Part shown: positions 26,407 to 36,233 of the stretch, one piece after another | Numbering within the stretch: position 1 is the stretch's first letter | Layout: each line of letters begins with the position of its first letter | From: Phyllobacterium trifolii | Lineage (GTDB): Bacteria > Pseudomonadota > Alphaproteobacteria > Rhizobiales > Rhizobiaceae | Direction of reading: 5' to 3' | Assembly (NCBI RefSeq): GCF_014192095.1 | Contig: NZ_JACHXN010000008.1 | Location: 186,001 to 250,000, forward strand | DNA length: 64,000 bases | The notes under the pieces: generated by a model | Databases searched by the model: none | Told to the model about the DNA's origin: nothing | What the model saw: only the letters and a program-made list of their open reading frames with translations | Translations under genes and position numbers: made by a program

Positions 26407-27717
26407 TCAGTTCGGCAAAGTGCTCTTGGCTGCGACACCGGCGATGTAAACCTCGGCGATTGTTCGATCATCACCCATGGTCTGCATCAGCATGAGTTCT
26501 TCCACCAGTGTTTCGACGGTTTCCATGCGAACGCGCATTGCAGGCGTGGCGCGTGCATTTAGAACGATGCAGTCAGCTTCCGCACCTGTCACGAACGAGC
26601 CGATAATACCCTCCAGCGCAAGAGCCCGCGCGTTGCCTAGGGTTGCCTGGTAAAAAGACCGGAGTGGATGGTAACGCTGGCCCTGGATATTGAGAATTTT
26701 ATAGCCCTCGTCCAGCGTTCTCAGCATGGAATAAGATGTCCCGCCGCCAATATCCGTCGCGATCGCGTTGCGAATGTTTGACGCCAGAATGCGCGCCAGA
26801 TCAAACAATCCGCTGCCTATGAACAAATTTGACGTCGGGCAGAAAACAGCAATCGATCCGCTGTTGGCAATCGTACTCACTTCGGCATCGCTCAAATGGA
26901 TGCAATGGCCAAGCAGCGTCTTTGGCCCCAGCAGTCCGTAGTGCTCGTAAACATTCGTGTAATCCCTGCTCCACGGGAAGAGTTCGGCAACGAAGGCAAT
27001 CTCGGCAGTGTTCTCGCAGAGATGGGTTTGTACATGCATATCCGGAAATTCGCACACCAGTGTGCCGCTCATCTCCAGCTGCTCTGGTGAGGAGGTTGGA
27101 GCGAAACGCGGCGTGATTGCGTAGAGTTGTCGCCCTTTGCCATGCCAGTCAGCGATCAGCGCCTTGCTATCGTCATATCCGGATTGCGGCGTATCGAGCA
27201 GACCCGGCGGCGCATTGCGATCCATCATCACCTTACCGGCAATCATGCGCATGTTGCGCCGGTGCGCCTCCGTAAAAAATGAATGCACCGAGGCTTTGTG
27301 CACCGAGCAATATGCTGCTGCGGTTGTCGTACCGTGGCGGATCAACTCATCGAAAAACGCAGAGCCGATCTTTTCCGGATGGCCTTGATTGGAAAATTTC
27401 TGCTCTTCAACGAATGTATATTTGTCGAGCCATTCCATTAAGGCACCAGCATAGGAACCGACCACCTGCATCTGCGGATAGTGGATGTGACAGTCGATGA
27501 AACCCGGCATGATCAGATGCGGGTGATGGTCGATGACTTCGACGTTGCGGCCGTCTCCTGCCCGCAACTTTGCAAATTCATCCATTGCAATGATCTTGCC
27601 GTCGCGAATGAGAAGCCCGCCATCCTCGAGATATGTGAATGTTTCGGCGCTCGTCTCACCGTTCAACGGCTCATCATGAAATGTCAGAATACGGGCACGC
27701 AGCAATAATTCTGTCAT
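26407..27717 (-). CDS. guaD: Guanine deaminase
   Basis: A 436-residue amidohydrolase of the GuaD type. Metal ligands appear in MPGFIDCHIHYPQ, then VQTHLCEN, LLGHCIHLSD and ATDIGGGTSYSML. It hydrolyses guanine to xanthine. The ATG at 27717 overlaps the puuD stop (ATGA), so expression is coupled to urate oxidation. The two steps flank xanthine dehydrogenase in purine breakdown; xdh genes are not in the window. Confidence 0.92.
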   Translation of the reverse strand: MTELLLRARILTFHDEPLNGETSAETFTYLEDGGLLIRDGKIIAMDEFAKLRAGDGRNVEVIDHHPHLIMPGFIDCHIHYPQMQVVGSYAGALMEWLDKYTFVEEQKFSNQGHPEKIGSAFFDELIRHGTTTAAAYCSVHKASVHSFFTEAHRRNMRMIAGKVMMDRNAPPGLLDTPQSGYDDSKALIADWHGKGRQLYAITPRFAPTSSPEQLEMSGTLVCEFPDMHVQTHLCENTAEIAFVAELFPWSRDYTNVYEHYGLLGPKTLLGHCIHLSDAEVSTIANSGSIAVFCPTSNLFIGSGLFDLARILASNIRNAIATDIGGGTSYSMLRTLDEGYKILNIQGQRYHPLRSFYQATLGNARALALEGIIGSFVTGAEADCIVLNARATPAMRVRMETVETLVEELMLMQTMGDDRTIAEVYIAGVAAKSTLPN

Positions 27718-28943
27718 GGTGTCGCTTTTCCAGCCGTCGCACCGCGATACCAAGCAACGATCAGCGCGCGCTCGTCATCGGTGATATGCGTGAGGTTGCC
27801 AGGCGGCATGGCATGGCTCGCTCCGGCCTGAATATAGATCTGGCTTGCATGGGTCGCGATCATTTCATCCGTATCGAGGCGAATACCCTTCGGTGGCTGC
27901 ATGATGCCCTCCCACGATGGCTCCGCTGCATGGCACATCGAACAACGTCCCATTACGGTATCGCGAACCTGTTCGAAATTCTGGGCAGCGAGAAAAGGTT
28001 TAGCAGCGCGGGACACTTTCTCATCGCCTGTCAGGACTTTAGGTACCGTCGACAACCAGATGATAATGATAAACAAAATGGTACTGGCAAGCCATGTCCA
28101 ATGCGGATTGCCTGTTCCTGCATGTCTCGAGTTGAAATAATGCCGAATGAGCACGCCGATGATGAATATCAGCGCGGCAATTATCCAGTTGAACTCGGTG
28201 GACGTCGCAAGCGGATAATGGTTCGACAGCATCAGGAAGATGACCGGAAGCGTCAGATAGTTGTTGTGCGTAGAGCGCTGCTTGGCCTGTTTGCCGAGCC
28301 TGGGATCGGGTGTCTTGCCCGCGATCAGATCGGCTACGACTTTTTTCTGGTTTGGGATGATCAGCAAGAACACGTTGCCGGTCATGATTGTCGCAGTGAA
28401 TGCGCCAAGGTGCAGGAGTGCGGCACGTCCAGTAAACAGATGCGTATAACCCCATGCCATGGATACGATCACGCCATAGAGAATGAGCATCAGCAGTGTA
28501 TCATTGGACTCGAGCGGAGACTTGCAGAGGAGGTCGTAGATTAACCAGCCGATTGAAATCGACGCGAGCGAGATCAGGATAGCCACAGGCGTCGAAACAT
28601 CGAGCACATTGCGGTCAATCAGAAATAGATCGGCGCTGCCGTAGTAGACGATGCAGAGCAGCACGAATCCGGACAACCAGGTGAAATAGGATTCCCATTT
28701 GAACCAGATGAGGTGTTCCGGCATATGAGGCGGCGCGATCATGTACTTCTGGATATGGTAAAACCCACCCCCATGAACCTGCCACTCCTCGCCATTCACG
28801 CCTTGTGGCAAATTCGCGTGCCTCCGCAATCCAAGATCGAGAGCGATAAAATAGAAAGATGAGCCGATCCAGGCGATTGCCGTGATCACATGCAGCCACC
28901 GCGCGGCGAAGCTCAGCCATTCCCAGAAGATCAGGTAATCCAT
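27714..28943 (-). CDS. puuD: Membrane urate hydroxylase with cytochrome c domain
   Basis: A 409-residue protein. An N-terminal membrane region of eight helices (to about 300; WLHVITAIAWIGSSFYFIALD with the conserved His) is followed by a periplasmic cytochrome c domain containing CSMCH and a distal Met. This is the PuuD architecture: urate is oxidised to 5-hydroxyisourate with electrons passed to the respiratory chain rather than to oxygen. It is translationally coupled to guaD. Confidence 0.9.
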   Translation of the reverse strand: MDYLIFWEWLSFAARWLHVITAIAWIGSSFYFIALDLGLRRHANLPQGVNGEEWQVHGGGFYHIQKYMIAPPHMPEHLIWFKWESYFTWLSGFVLLCIVYYGSADLFLIDRNVLDVSTPVAILISLASISIGWLIYDLLCKSPLESNDTLLMLILYGVIVSMAWGYTHLFTGRAALLHLGAFTATIMTGNVFLLIIPNQKKVVADLIAGKTPDPRLGKQAKQRSTHNNYLTLPVIFLMLSNHYPLATSTEFNWIIAALIFIIGVLIRHYFNSRHAGTGNPHWTWLASTILFIIIIWLSTVPKVLTGDEKVSRAAKPFLAAQNFEQVRDTVMGRCSMCHAAEPSWEGIMQPPKGIRLDTDEMIATHASQIYIQAGASHAMPPGNLTHITDDERALIVAWYRGATAGKATP

Positions 28944-29096
28944 TGAGGCCCCATTTGAAACTTGAGGTTACAATGCTGTTCTTCACAGACCGACGCAACT
29001 AGGCAGACCAAGGTGCGCTAAGATTCGGATCAGGACGAGCCGAAAATGATGTTTTCGGGGTCGCCTTTGCGACGAGTGCAGTGAACTTTTGGGTTC

Positions 29097-29140
29097 GTAA
29101 GCACCGAAGCGCAGAAAAGCGCCATTTGCAGGCCGTCCTG
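29097..29140. repeat. Dispersed repeat copy A
   Basis: A 44-nt block, beginning GTAAGCACCGAAGCGCAG and ending in TTTGCAGGCCGTCCTG, matches 45546-45589 at about 37 of 44 positions. It lies 18 nt downstream of the stop of the minus-strand oxygenase gene, the same relative place as the other copy. Confidence 0.75.
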
Positions 29141-29158
29141 ACCCGAATCGCGTTGCAA

Positions 29159-29869
29159 CTATTGAGAATCGTGGAAGATGATGCCCAGCGTATGGCGTTT
29201 TCCGCTGCGCAGGCGGCTGACGCCGTGGCGCATATTCACGCGATAGTAGCCGCGTGTACCCTTCACCGGACGCTGGCTGACCGGAAAGATCACCGCGTCG
29301 CCTTGTAGTAGTGGCACGATCTCCGCCCGGGATTGCATACGCGGCCGTTGCTCCGTTAGGACGAACTCACCTCCGGTGAAATCCTCCCCGGGTTTCGACA
29401 GCAGAAACGCCACCTGAAGCTGAAACACGTGCTCGCCATAGATATCCTGGTGCAGGCAATTGTAGTCGCCTTCGCCATATTCCAGCAGCAAGGGTGTCGG
29501 ACGATTCTGCCCGGCGGCGTGGCACCGCTCGATGAATGCCCGATGCTGGTCCGGATAACGGACATCGATGCCCATCAGTTCGTTCCAGCGATTGGCGATG
29601 CCGGCCAAGGGAGGATAAAGGGATTGGCGCAAATTGCTGATGACATCGGGCAAAGGATGGGCGAAATACTTGTACTCACCCCGGCCAAACCCATGCCGCG
29701 CCATGACAATGCGTTTGCGAAATTGGTTATCGTCCGGATAACCTCCGGCCAATCCTTCGCATTGTGCCTTCGACAAAACGGCCTTCAAAATGGCGCAGCC
29801 GTAATTGTCCAGTTCCGCTTCTATCGTATCCCATCGAATGGTCGATGTGCTGCTGATTGCGTCAGCCAT
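29159..29869 (-). CDS. 2-oxoglutarate/Fe(II) oxygenase family protein
   Basis: A 236-residue protein with the double-stranded beta-helix iron motif: H-x-D in CLHQDIYG near residue 135, a distal His in NMRHGVSRLRSGKRH, and the 2OG-binding Arg in that segment. It resembles prolyl-hydroxylase-like bacterial proteins, which in rhizobia often sit near adaptive-response genes. The substrate is unknown; protein or alkylated nucleic acid are both possible. Start 29869 follows GGAGG by 7 nt. It appears monocistronic. Confidence 0.78.
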   Translation of the reverse strand: MADAISSTSTIRWDTIEAELDNYGCAILKAVLSKAQCEGLAGGYPDDNQFRKRIVMARHGFGRGEYKYFAHPLPDVISNLRQSLYPPLAGIANRWNELMGIDVRYPDQHRAFIERCHAAGQNRPTPLLLEYGEGDYNCLHQDIYGEHVFQLQVAFLLSKPGEDFTGGEFVLTEQRPRMQSRAEIVPLLQGDAVIFPVSQRPVKGTRGYYRVNMRHGVSRLRSGKRHTLGIIFHDSQ

Positions 29870-30068
29870 GATGACCTCCATTTCGAATTAATCTTCAGCA
29901 AAGTGGACAACTTGGCCGTTTCGTTCCACCCGTTTCCTGCAAAACGACATAATTTCCAGCCATTGGTAGCGAAACGCGACGATTTTGAGTGACTCATGCT
30001 TTTAGACTTCATAAAGAGAGTCGCAGCGAGGCGCTTTGCGCCGCGACGTATTGATATTGGATGACAGG

Positions 30069-30497
30069 ATGAGCGTTCACGGGAATAGCAAAAAAGGAAA
30101 GCGAAGCGCTGCTCCGCTCCTGATTTCTATTTTCTGGCTTGTATCCACGATCAGCGCCGCTCTGGGCACAGTGTATGTGACCGGCGCGGAGACCAATATT
30201 GCGGCAAAGGATGCCGGTACGCCAACGCGCAATGAAACGCGCTTGGCCCACGAAGCCAACAATCAGTCCACCCCCGTTCAGAGCCCAATGCGCGTCGCGG
30301 CACTTGAAGCTTTGCACCTGAAGATCAAAAGCGGCCTCGGGTCCGATAGCCGCTCACTGGATGCTTTGGTGCCTCAAGGGCATGCGTTTGTTATTGCGAA
30401 CTGGAAAAGCGTCATTTCGGTTCCGTCCGGAACGAGTCCGGCGCTAGACCGCAATTCTGTTTTCCACGCCCGCGCTCCGCCTCTGACCGCGGCCTGA
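30069..30497 (+). CDS. Hypothetical single-pass membrane protein
   Basis: A 142-residue protein with a basic N-terminus, one hydrophobic segment (LLISIFWLVSTISAALGTVY, about 18-37) and a low-complexity Ala/Thr/Ser-rich exported domain. I recognise no family. The ATG at 30069 follows an AGGA site. It lies upstream of secDF in the same direction, 108 nt away, but probably separate. Confidence 0.5.
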   Translation: MSVHGNSKKGKRSAAPLLISIFWLVSTISAALGTVYVTGAETNIAAKDAGTPTRNETRLAHEANNQSTPVQSPMRVAALEALHLKIKSGLGSDSRSLDALVPQGHAFVIANWKSVISVPSGTSPALDRNSVFHARAPPLTAA

Positions 30498-30605
30498 CAT
30501 CACCGTTTCCAATCGGGAACGACGAAAACAAATCCGGCGGCCGCCAGGCAAACTCGTAGATCAGTTCTCGGCAGCGCGCCCGCACTCCATAACGGAATTT
30601 AAGAT

Positions 30606-33140
30606 ATGCGTACGTCGAGATGGGTCCTTTGGACCTACATTGCTATTATCCTGGTGGGTATTGTCCTCGCCCTTCCCAACGCTTTCACCAAGGCGCAGCT
30701 CGAAGCTATGCCAAGCTGGTTCCCCAAAAAACAGGTCGCCTTGGGCCTCGATCTTCGCGGCGGCTCTTATCTCGTGCTCGAAGTGGACGCCGCAGCACTC
30801 AAGAAAGACCGTATTCGCTCAATTCTCGACGATACGCGCGGTCATCTGCGCACAGCAAAAATCCAGCCGCAATCTGTCCGTGTCGCGGGTGACAGCGTCA
30901 TCGTAACGCTGGCAGATGCGACACAAAGCGACGCAGCCGTTGCGGCCCTACGCGATCTGACCACTCAAGTCGCACAAGTCGGGTTTGCCGCACCTGTCAG
31001 TGACATCGATATCACCACAAACGGCAACCAGATTCGTCTGACGCTGACTGAAGCCGGAATGAAGGACAAGCTCGACAATGCACTAACGCAAAGTCTGGAA
31101 ATCGTCCGTCGCCGCGTCGATCAGGTCGGCGTTGCCGAACCTTCCATCCAGCGCGTCGGTTCCGATCGTATCGTCGTTCAGCTCCCCGGGTTGCAGGATC
31201 CGAGCCAGCTTCGTGCCCTTCTCGGCAGCACGGCCAAGATGACCTTCCACATGGTTGCGGATCGCAATTCCGGCGCTGCGCCGCCTCCCGGCGTATCCAT
31301 CTTGCCGGATGCGAAAGATCCCGCCATTACCTACCCGGTTGAAGATCGCGTGGCACTCAGCGGCGAACGCCTGACAGATGCCCGCGCGGCCTTCGATCAG
31401 CAAACCAACCAGCCGATCATTTCATTCCGCTTCGATAATGTCGGTGCGCGTCAGTTTGCCGATATCACCAGCCAGAATGTCGGTCGCCCCTTTGCCATCG
31501 TGCTCGACGGCAAGGTTCTGACAGCGCCCGTCATCCAGGTCCCGATCACCGGCGGTTCCGGCCAGATCACTGGTAACTTCACGGTTCAGGATACGGTCAC
31601 CACCGCTGCGCTGCTTCGCGCTGGCGCCTTGCCGGCGCCGCTGACCGTCATCGAAGAACGTACCGTGGGTCCGGACCTTGGTGGTGACGTCATCAAGATG
31701 GGCGTTCTCACTGGCCTTATCGGCTTTGCGCTCGTGGTGGGCTTCATATTCGTCCTCTATAGCGGCTGGGGGCTGATTGCCAATCTGGCGCTCGCTCTCA
31801 ACGTCATTCTTACATTCGGCATACTAAGCTTGCTTGGAGCGACACTGACCCTCCCCGGCATCGCCGCCATCATCCTTGGCATCGGCTTTGCTGTTGATGC
31901 GAACATCCTCATCAACGAACGTATCCGTGAAGAAGCCCGCAAGGGTATTGGTGCGATGGCTGCGGTCGATCGCGGCTTCAAGCTCGCTTATTCGACGATT
32001 ATCGACTCGCAGGCCACACACCTTATCGCGACGCTGCTGCTGTTCCTCTTCGGCACCGGCCCGATACGCGGCTTCGCCATCACCATGATCATCGGCGCAC
32101 TTGTTTCGATGTTTACGGCGGTCACCGTTGTCCGTGTCATGATGACGGCGATCGTGCGTCGCCGGAAGATGAAGACAATCCGCATCGAACACCTCTTCAA
32201 GCTTGTACCGGAAAATACCAACATCTCGTTCATGAACGCGCGTTTCTTCGGTATCGGCGTTTCGATCTTCCTGTCGATCGCTTCGGTCATCCTCTTCATC
32301 CATCCCGGTCTGAATTACGGTATCGACTTCAAGGGCGGTATCCAGGTGGAAGTCACGACGTCCAAACCTGCGGACCTCGCCACGATGCGTTCAACGCTGG
32401 AAGGCCTCGGTCTCGGTGAAGTCGCCCTCCAGCAGGCCGGTGGCGACAACAAAGTGCTTATCCGCGTCCAGCGTCAAGACGGCGGCGAAGAAGCGCAGAC
32501 CGCGGCCGTTACCAAGGTCAGGGCTTCCGTTCAGCAGCTTGATCCTGGTGTGAAGATCGAGAGTTCCGAAGTCGTCGGACCGAAGGTCAGTCAGGAGCTT
32601 GCACGATCGGGTGTCCTTGCCGTTACCCTCGCCAGCCTTGCCATGTTGCTCTACATCTGGTGGCGGTTCGAATGGCACTTTGCACTCGGTGCAATCGCCA
32701 CGCTGATCCTCGATACCACGAAAACCGTCGGCTTCTTTGCGCTGATGGGGCTCGATTTCAACCTCACGGCCATTGCCGCTCTGCTGACCATTATCGGTTA
32801 CTCGGTCAACGACAAGGTCGTGGTTTACGATCGAATGCGTGAGAATTTGCGCATCCATAAGAAGATGCCGCTGCGTCAGATTATCGATCTGAGTATCAAC
32901 CAGACGTTGGCGCGCTGTATCTACACCTCGCTAACCGTTTTTCTTGCCATGCTTCCCATGGCGATCTGGGGCGGCAAGGCCGTGGAAAACTTTGCTCTGC
33001 CGATGCTCTTCGGCGTAGTCATTGCCACGAGTTCGTCGCTGTTCATCGCAGCGCCGATTCTCTTACTGCTCGGAACCTGGTGGGAGAAGAACCATGCTTC
33101 GCGCATCGGCTCGGGCGAAAAGCCGGCCATCCAGGGCTGA
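30606..33140 (+). CDS. secDF: Fused protein translocase subunit SecDF
   Basis: An 844-residue SecD-SecF fusion, usual in Hyphomicrobiales. The SecD half (1-520) has the signature LDLRGGSYLVLEVD, the P1 periplasmic domain and GFAVDANILINERIREE. The SecF half (530-830) has LNYGIDFKGGIQVEV and YSVNDKVVVYDRMREN. The complex uses proton-motive force to pull proteins out of SecYEG. A terminator follows. Confidence 0.96.
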   Translation: MRTSRWVLWTYIAIILVGIVLALPNAFTKAQLEAMPSWFPKKQVALGLDLRGGSYLVLEVDAAALKKDRIRSILDDTRGHLRTAKIQPQSVRVAGDSVIVTLADATQSDAAVAALRDLTTQVAQVGFAAPVSDIDITTNGNQIRLTLTEAGMKDKLDNALTQSLEIVRRRVDQVGVAEPSIQRVGSDRIVVQLPGLQDPSQLRALLGSTAKMTFHMVADRNSGAAPPPGVSILPDAKDPAITYPVEDRVALSGERLTDARAAFDQQTNQPIISFRFDNVGARQFADITSQNVGRPFAIVLDGKVLTAPVIQVPITGGSGQITGNFTVQDTVTTAALLRAGALPAPLTVIEERTVGPDLGGDVIKMGVLTGLIGFALVVGFIFVLYSGWGLIANLALALNVILTFGILSLLGATLTLPGIAAIILGIGFAVDANILINERIREEARKGIGAMAAVDRGFKLAYSTIIDSQATHLIATLLLFLFGTGPIRGFAITMIIGALVSMFTAVTVVRVMMTAIVRRRKMKTIRIEHLFKLVPENTNISFMNARFFGIGVSIFLSIASVILFIHPGLNYGIDFKGGIQVEVTTSKPADLATMRSTLEGLGLGEVALQQAGGDNKVLIRVQRQDGGEEAQTAAVTKVRASVQQLDPGVKIESSEVVGPKVSQELARSGVLAVTLASLAMLLYIWWRFEWHFALGAIATLILDTTKTVGFFALMGLDFNLTAIAALLTIIGYSVNDKVVVYDRMRENLRIHKKMPLRQIIDLSINQTLARCIYTSLTVFLAMLPMAIWGGKAVENFALPMLFGVVIATSSSLFIAAPILLLLGTWWEKNHASRIGSGEKPAIQG

Positions 33141-33175
33141 TCGGCTGCCAACTTAGCGTTCAACGCTAACTATTT

Positions 33176-33212
33176 GCGGCGCAGGGAAAAAATCGCGTTT
33201 CCTGCGCCGCAG
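33176..33212 (+). terminator. Terminator-like hairpin after secDF
   Basis: TGCGGCGCAGG pairs perfectly with CCTGCGCCGCA across an AT-rich loop, 36 nt after the secDF stop. A T run is lacking, so this may be factor-dependent. Confidence 0.6.
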
Positions 33213-33328
33213 AGCCGATGAAATCGGTTTGCAAGCCACCGGAGGTACGCAATACTGCTGCGACAGCACCTGTTCGCAGGACCCATTGATTTTAACCATT
33301 GATCATCTTACGAGGGAGACGCCGACAT

Positions 33329-35098
33329 ATGCCTCATGAAACGCCGCTGATTGCGACAATCGTCATAGGTCTGGTTCTGGCCTTTATTTTCGGTGCGATT
33401 GCCAATCGTCTGCGTATTCCTCCCCTTGTCGGTTATCTCGTAGCCGGTGTTTTGGCCGGCTCGCATACTCCCGGTTTTGTCGCCGATCAGGAGCTGGCTT
33501 CCGAGCTCGCCGAGATCGGCGTCATTCTGCTTATGTTTGGCGTCGGCCTGCATTTTTCCTTGAAAGATCTTCTCTCGGTTCGCGCCATCGCAATTCCAGG
33601 CGCTATCGTGCAGATTTTGGTAGCGACTTTGCTTGGCGCCGGCCTTGCCTGGATTCTCGGCTGGAGCATGCAGGCGGGTTTTGTCTTCGGCCTCGCTCTC
33701 TCGGTGGCAAGTACCGTGGTTCTCCTGCGCGCCATGCAGGAGCGGCGACTGATTGAGACAGAACGGGGGCGCATCGCGGTCGGCTGGTTGATTGTCGAAG
33801 ATCTTGCCATGGTTCTTGCCCTTGTCCTGCTGCCAGCTATTGCCGGCGCCATCAACGGCGGTAGCGAAACCGGCGATATGGTTCGGGCCGCGAGCGATCC
33901 AATCGTCAGATATTTCGATCTTGGCATCGGCGGCGTCATCGCGCTGACACTTGGCAAGGTTGTAGCTTTCGTTGCAGTCATGCTCATCGTGGGGCGCAGG
34001 GTAATCCCCTGGACCCTGCATACGATCGCACATACCGGATCGCGCGAGCTTTTCCGCCTGGCTGTGCTGGCGATCGCATTGGGCGTCGCCTTCGGTGCGG
34101 CCAAGTTATTCGGCGTGTCGCTGGCGCTCGGCGCGTTCTTCGCCGGCATGATCATGAGCGAATCTGAGCTCAGCCACCGTGCAGCGGAAGAATCCCTACC
34201 GTTGCGCGACGCATTTGCAGTGCTGTTTTTCGTCTCGGTCGGCATGCTGTTCGACCCGATGACAATCGTCAATGATCCCTTGCCACTGCTCGCAACGCTC
34301 GCAATCATCGTCATTGGTAAGTCGCTCGCGGCATTTTTCATCGTCCGCGCCTTTGGTTATCCAACAGGCACCGCCTTGATCATTTCTGCAAGCTTGGCGC
34401 AGATCGGCGAATTCTCTTTCATTCTCGCCGAGCTTGGCGTCGGGTTGGGAATGTTGCCCGAGGAAGGCCGCGACCTCATCCTTGGTGGCGCCATCCTGTC
34501 GATACTTGTTAACCCATTGGTGTTTGCAGGGGTTACATACCTGAAGCCGAGGCTCGAAAAGCGTGTGCCAACCGAAGAACCCTCGACCGAAGATTTGGTA
34601 GCAATTGAAACACCCGATGTGGAAGTTCGCCCGACCACACTTACTGACCATGCCGTTCTCGTTGGCTATGGCCGTGTCGGCAGTCTTGTCGGTGAGGCGC
34701 TTAAGGAGGTCGGCAAGCCATTTCTCGTTATTGAGGACGCCGACAAAACTGTAGCGAAACTGCATGACGAAAACATAGAAACGATTGTCGGCAACGCAGC
34801 CAATGGCGATATCCTCGCCGCCGCCAATCTTGCCCAGGCCCGTCAACTGATCATCGCCATCCCGAACGCTTTTGAAGCCGGGCAGATCGTGGTCAAGGCC
34901 CGAGCCGCCAACCCGGTCATCAGCATCTTGGCGCGGGCTCACTCGGATGCGGAGGTCCAGCATCTGCAGGATCTCGGTGCAGACGCGGTCATCATGGGTG
35001 AACGTGAAATAGCGCGCGGAATCGTCGCCCACATCCTCGATCTTGAAGACCCTAAGCCGGAGAAATCGAACCGTATAGAAGCAACAAAAGCGGTATAG
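33329..35098 (+). CDS. ybaL: CPA2 cation:proton antiporter (YbaL/KefB type)
   Basis: A 589-residue monovalent cation:H+ antiporter. Residues 1-390 carry about 12 helices with GVLAGSHTPGF and LMFGVGLHFSLKDLL. The cytosolic RCK N-domain from about 448 begins VLVGYGRVGSLVGEALKE, the NAD(H)-binding loop. Ylb/Kef relatives exchange K+ for protons under electrophile or pH stress. Start 33329 follows GAGGGAGA; an upstream in-frame ATG lies in a basic run without support. Confidence 0.9.
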   Translation: MPHETPLIATIVIGLVLAFIFGAIANRLRIPPLVGYLVAGVLAGSHTPGFVADQELASELAEIGVILLMFGVGLHFSLKDLLSVRAIAIPGAIVQILVATLLGAGLAWILGWSMQAGFVFGLALSVASTVVLLRAMQERRLIETERGRIAVGWLIVEDLAMVLALVLLPAIAGAINGGSETGDMVRAASDPIVRYFDLGIGGVIALTLGKVVAFVAVMLIVGRRVIPWTLHTIAHTGSRELFRLAVLAIALGVAFGAAKLFGVSLALGAFFAGMIMSESELSHRAAEESLPLRDAFAVLFFVSVGMLFDPMTIVNDPLPLLATLAIIVIGKSLAAFFIVRAFGYPTGTALIISASLAQIGEFSFILAELGVGLGMLPEEGRDLILGGAILSILVNPLVFAGVTYLKPRLEKRVPTEEPSTEDLVAIETPDVEVRPTTLTDHAVLVGYGRVGSLVGEALKEVGKPFLVIEDADKTVAKLHDENIETIVGNAANGDILAAANLAQARQLIIAIPNAFEAGQIVVKARAANPVISILARAHSDAEVQHLQDLGADAVIMGEREIARGIVAHILDLEDPKPEKSNRIEATKAV

Positions 35099-35125
35099 AG
35101 TCAGAATGGGCAAGCGGGAAAAAGC

Positions 35126-36076
35126 ATGAAATTGAAGGATTACGTATGGCCGGTTGTTGGGCTGGCCGCCGTCGTGATTTCCGTATGGCTCCTTTACAAG
35201 GAGCTGCGGAGCATCTCGTTGGATGACGTGATCCACAGCCTTTATGCCATTCCTGCACACCGCTGGATCCTGGCAGGCTTTGCATCCCTCGTCGCCTACG
35301 CCGCCTTGGCCGGCTATGATCGCATTGCGCTGCTACACCTGCGCCGCAGGATTTCCTGGTTGTTCATCGCGCTCTGTTCGTTCACCACCTACGCACTTTC
35401 GCACAATATCGGCGCCTCGGTCCTCTCTGGAGCCGTGGTTCGCTATCGCGCCTATTCCTCGCAAGGCATGAGCGGCCCTGAAATTGCGCTGCTCATCGCC
35501 TTCTGTTCGTTCACTTTCATGTTGGGCGTATTGACACTGAGTGCAGTCGTTCTGCTCTTGGAGCCGCATCTCCTTCAGCGTTTCAACGCAGAACTGCCGC
35601 CTTCCTTGAGCTACGTGCTGGGTTTCGGTGCCTTGGCAATCGTCATCCTCTATGTGTTCGGCAGTTGGCTGCATTTCCGGCCGCTGCGCATCCGGCGCTT
35701 CACGCTTGAATATCCGCGGTTGCCAGTGGTCGCCCAGCAACTGATCGTCGGACCATTGGAGCTCATCGGTGCCGCCGCCATCATTTATTTTACGCTTCCG
35801 ACAGCAGGCAATCCCGGCTTTCTCATTATTCTCGGGATCTTTCTCGTATCATTTTCCGCGGCGCTGATCTCCCACGCACCCGGTGGCCTCGGCGTCTTGG
35901 AACTGGTCTTCCTCACCGGTTTGCCCGATATGAATCAGGCCGACGTATTGGCCGCACTTATCATTTTCCGCTTGTTCTACCTGTTGATTCCATTTGCCCT
36001 TTCGCTGCTTGTCGTACTTTATTTTGAACGCTCGCAGTTGCTGTTGCGCTGGTACAAGAAAGACAGCGATACCTGA
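35126..36076 (+). CDS. UPF0104/lysylphosphatidylglycerol-synthase-type membrane protein
   Basis: A 316-residue membrane protein with eight hydrophobic segments. Landmarks of the LPG-synthase TM family are LSHNIGASVLSGAVVRYR, the SHAPGGLGVLE motif near residue 250 and the nearby FRLFYLLIPF. It lacks the soluble lysyltransferase domain of MprF, so the function is unknown (lipid flipping or transport suggested for the family). It follows ybaL by 27 nt and may share its transcript. Confidence 0.82.
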   Translation: MKLKDYVWPVVGLAAVVISVWLLYKELRSISLDDVIHSLYAIPAHRWILAGFASLVAYAALAGYDRIALLHLRRRISWLFIALCSFTTYALSHNIGASVLSGAVVRYRAYSSQGMSGPEIALLIAFCSFTFMLGVLTLSAVVLLLEPHLLQRFNAELPPSLSYVLGFGALAIVILYVFGSWLHFRPLRIRRFTLEYPRLPVVAQQLIVGPLELIGAAAIIYFTLPTAGNPGFLIILGIFLVSFSAALISHAPGGLGVLELVFLTGLPDMNQADVLAALIIFRLFYLLIPFALSLLVVLYFERSQLLLRWYKKDSDT

Positions 36077-36233
36077 CGGGTCATTTTACGATAACCGCAA
36101 TTCGCGCAGGGAATATTTTCCATTTCTGACCGAGTTTAGTGCGCTGTTCCTTCATGGATCAGCGTAGCCACCCTATTTTGAGGCCACATTACGAATTCTT
36201 CTCCAGACAATGGCACAAAAGGAGTGGTGGCGC

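Noticed and set aside
29041-29150. Treating the repeat copies as insertion-sequence ends
   Set aside because: No terminal inverted repeats, no transposase and no target duplication are seen; the position after stop codons suggests something else.
34196-35260. A 354-residue minus-strand frame opposite the antiporter
   Set aside because: Antisense to a well-supported membrane protein and RCK domain; composition typical of a shadow frame.
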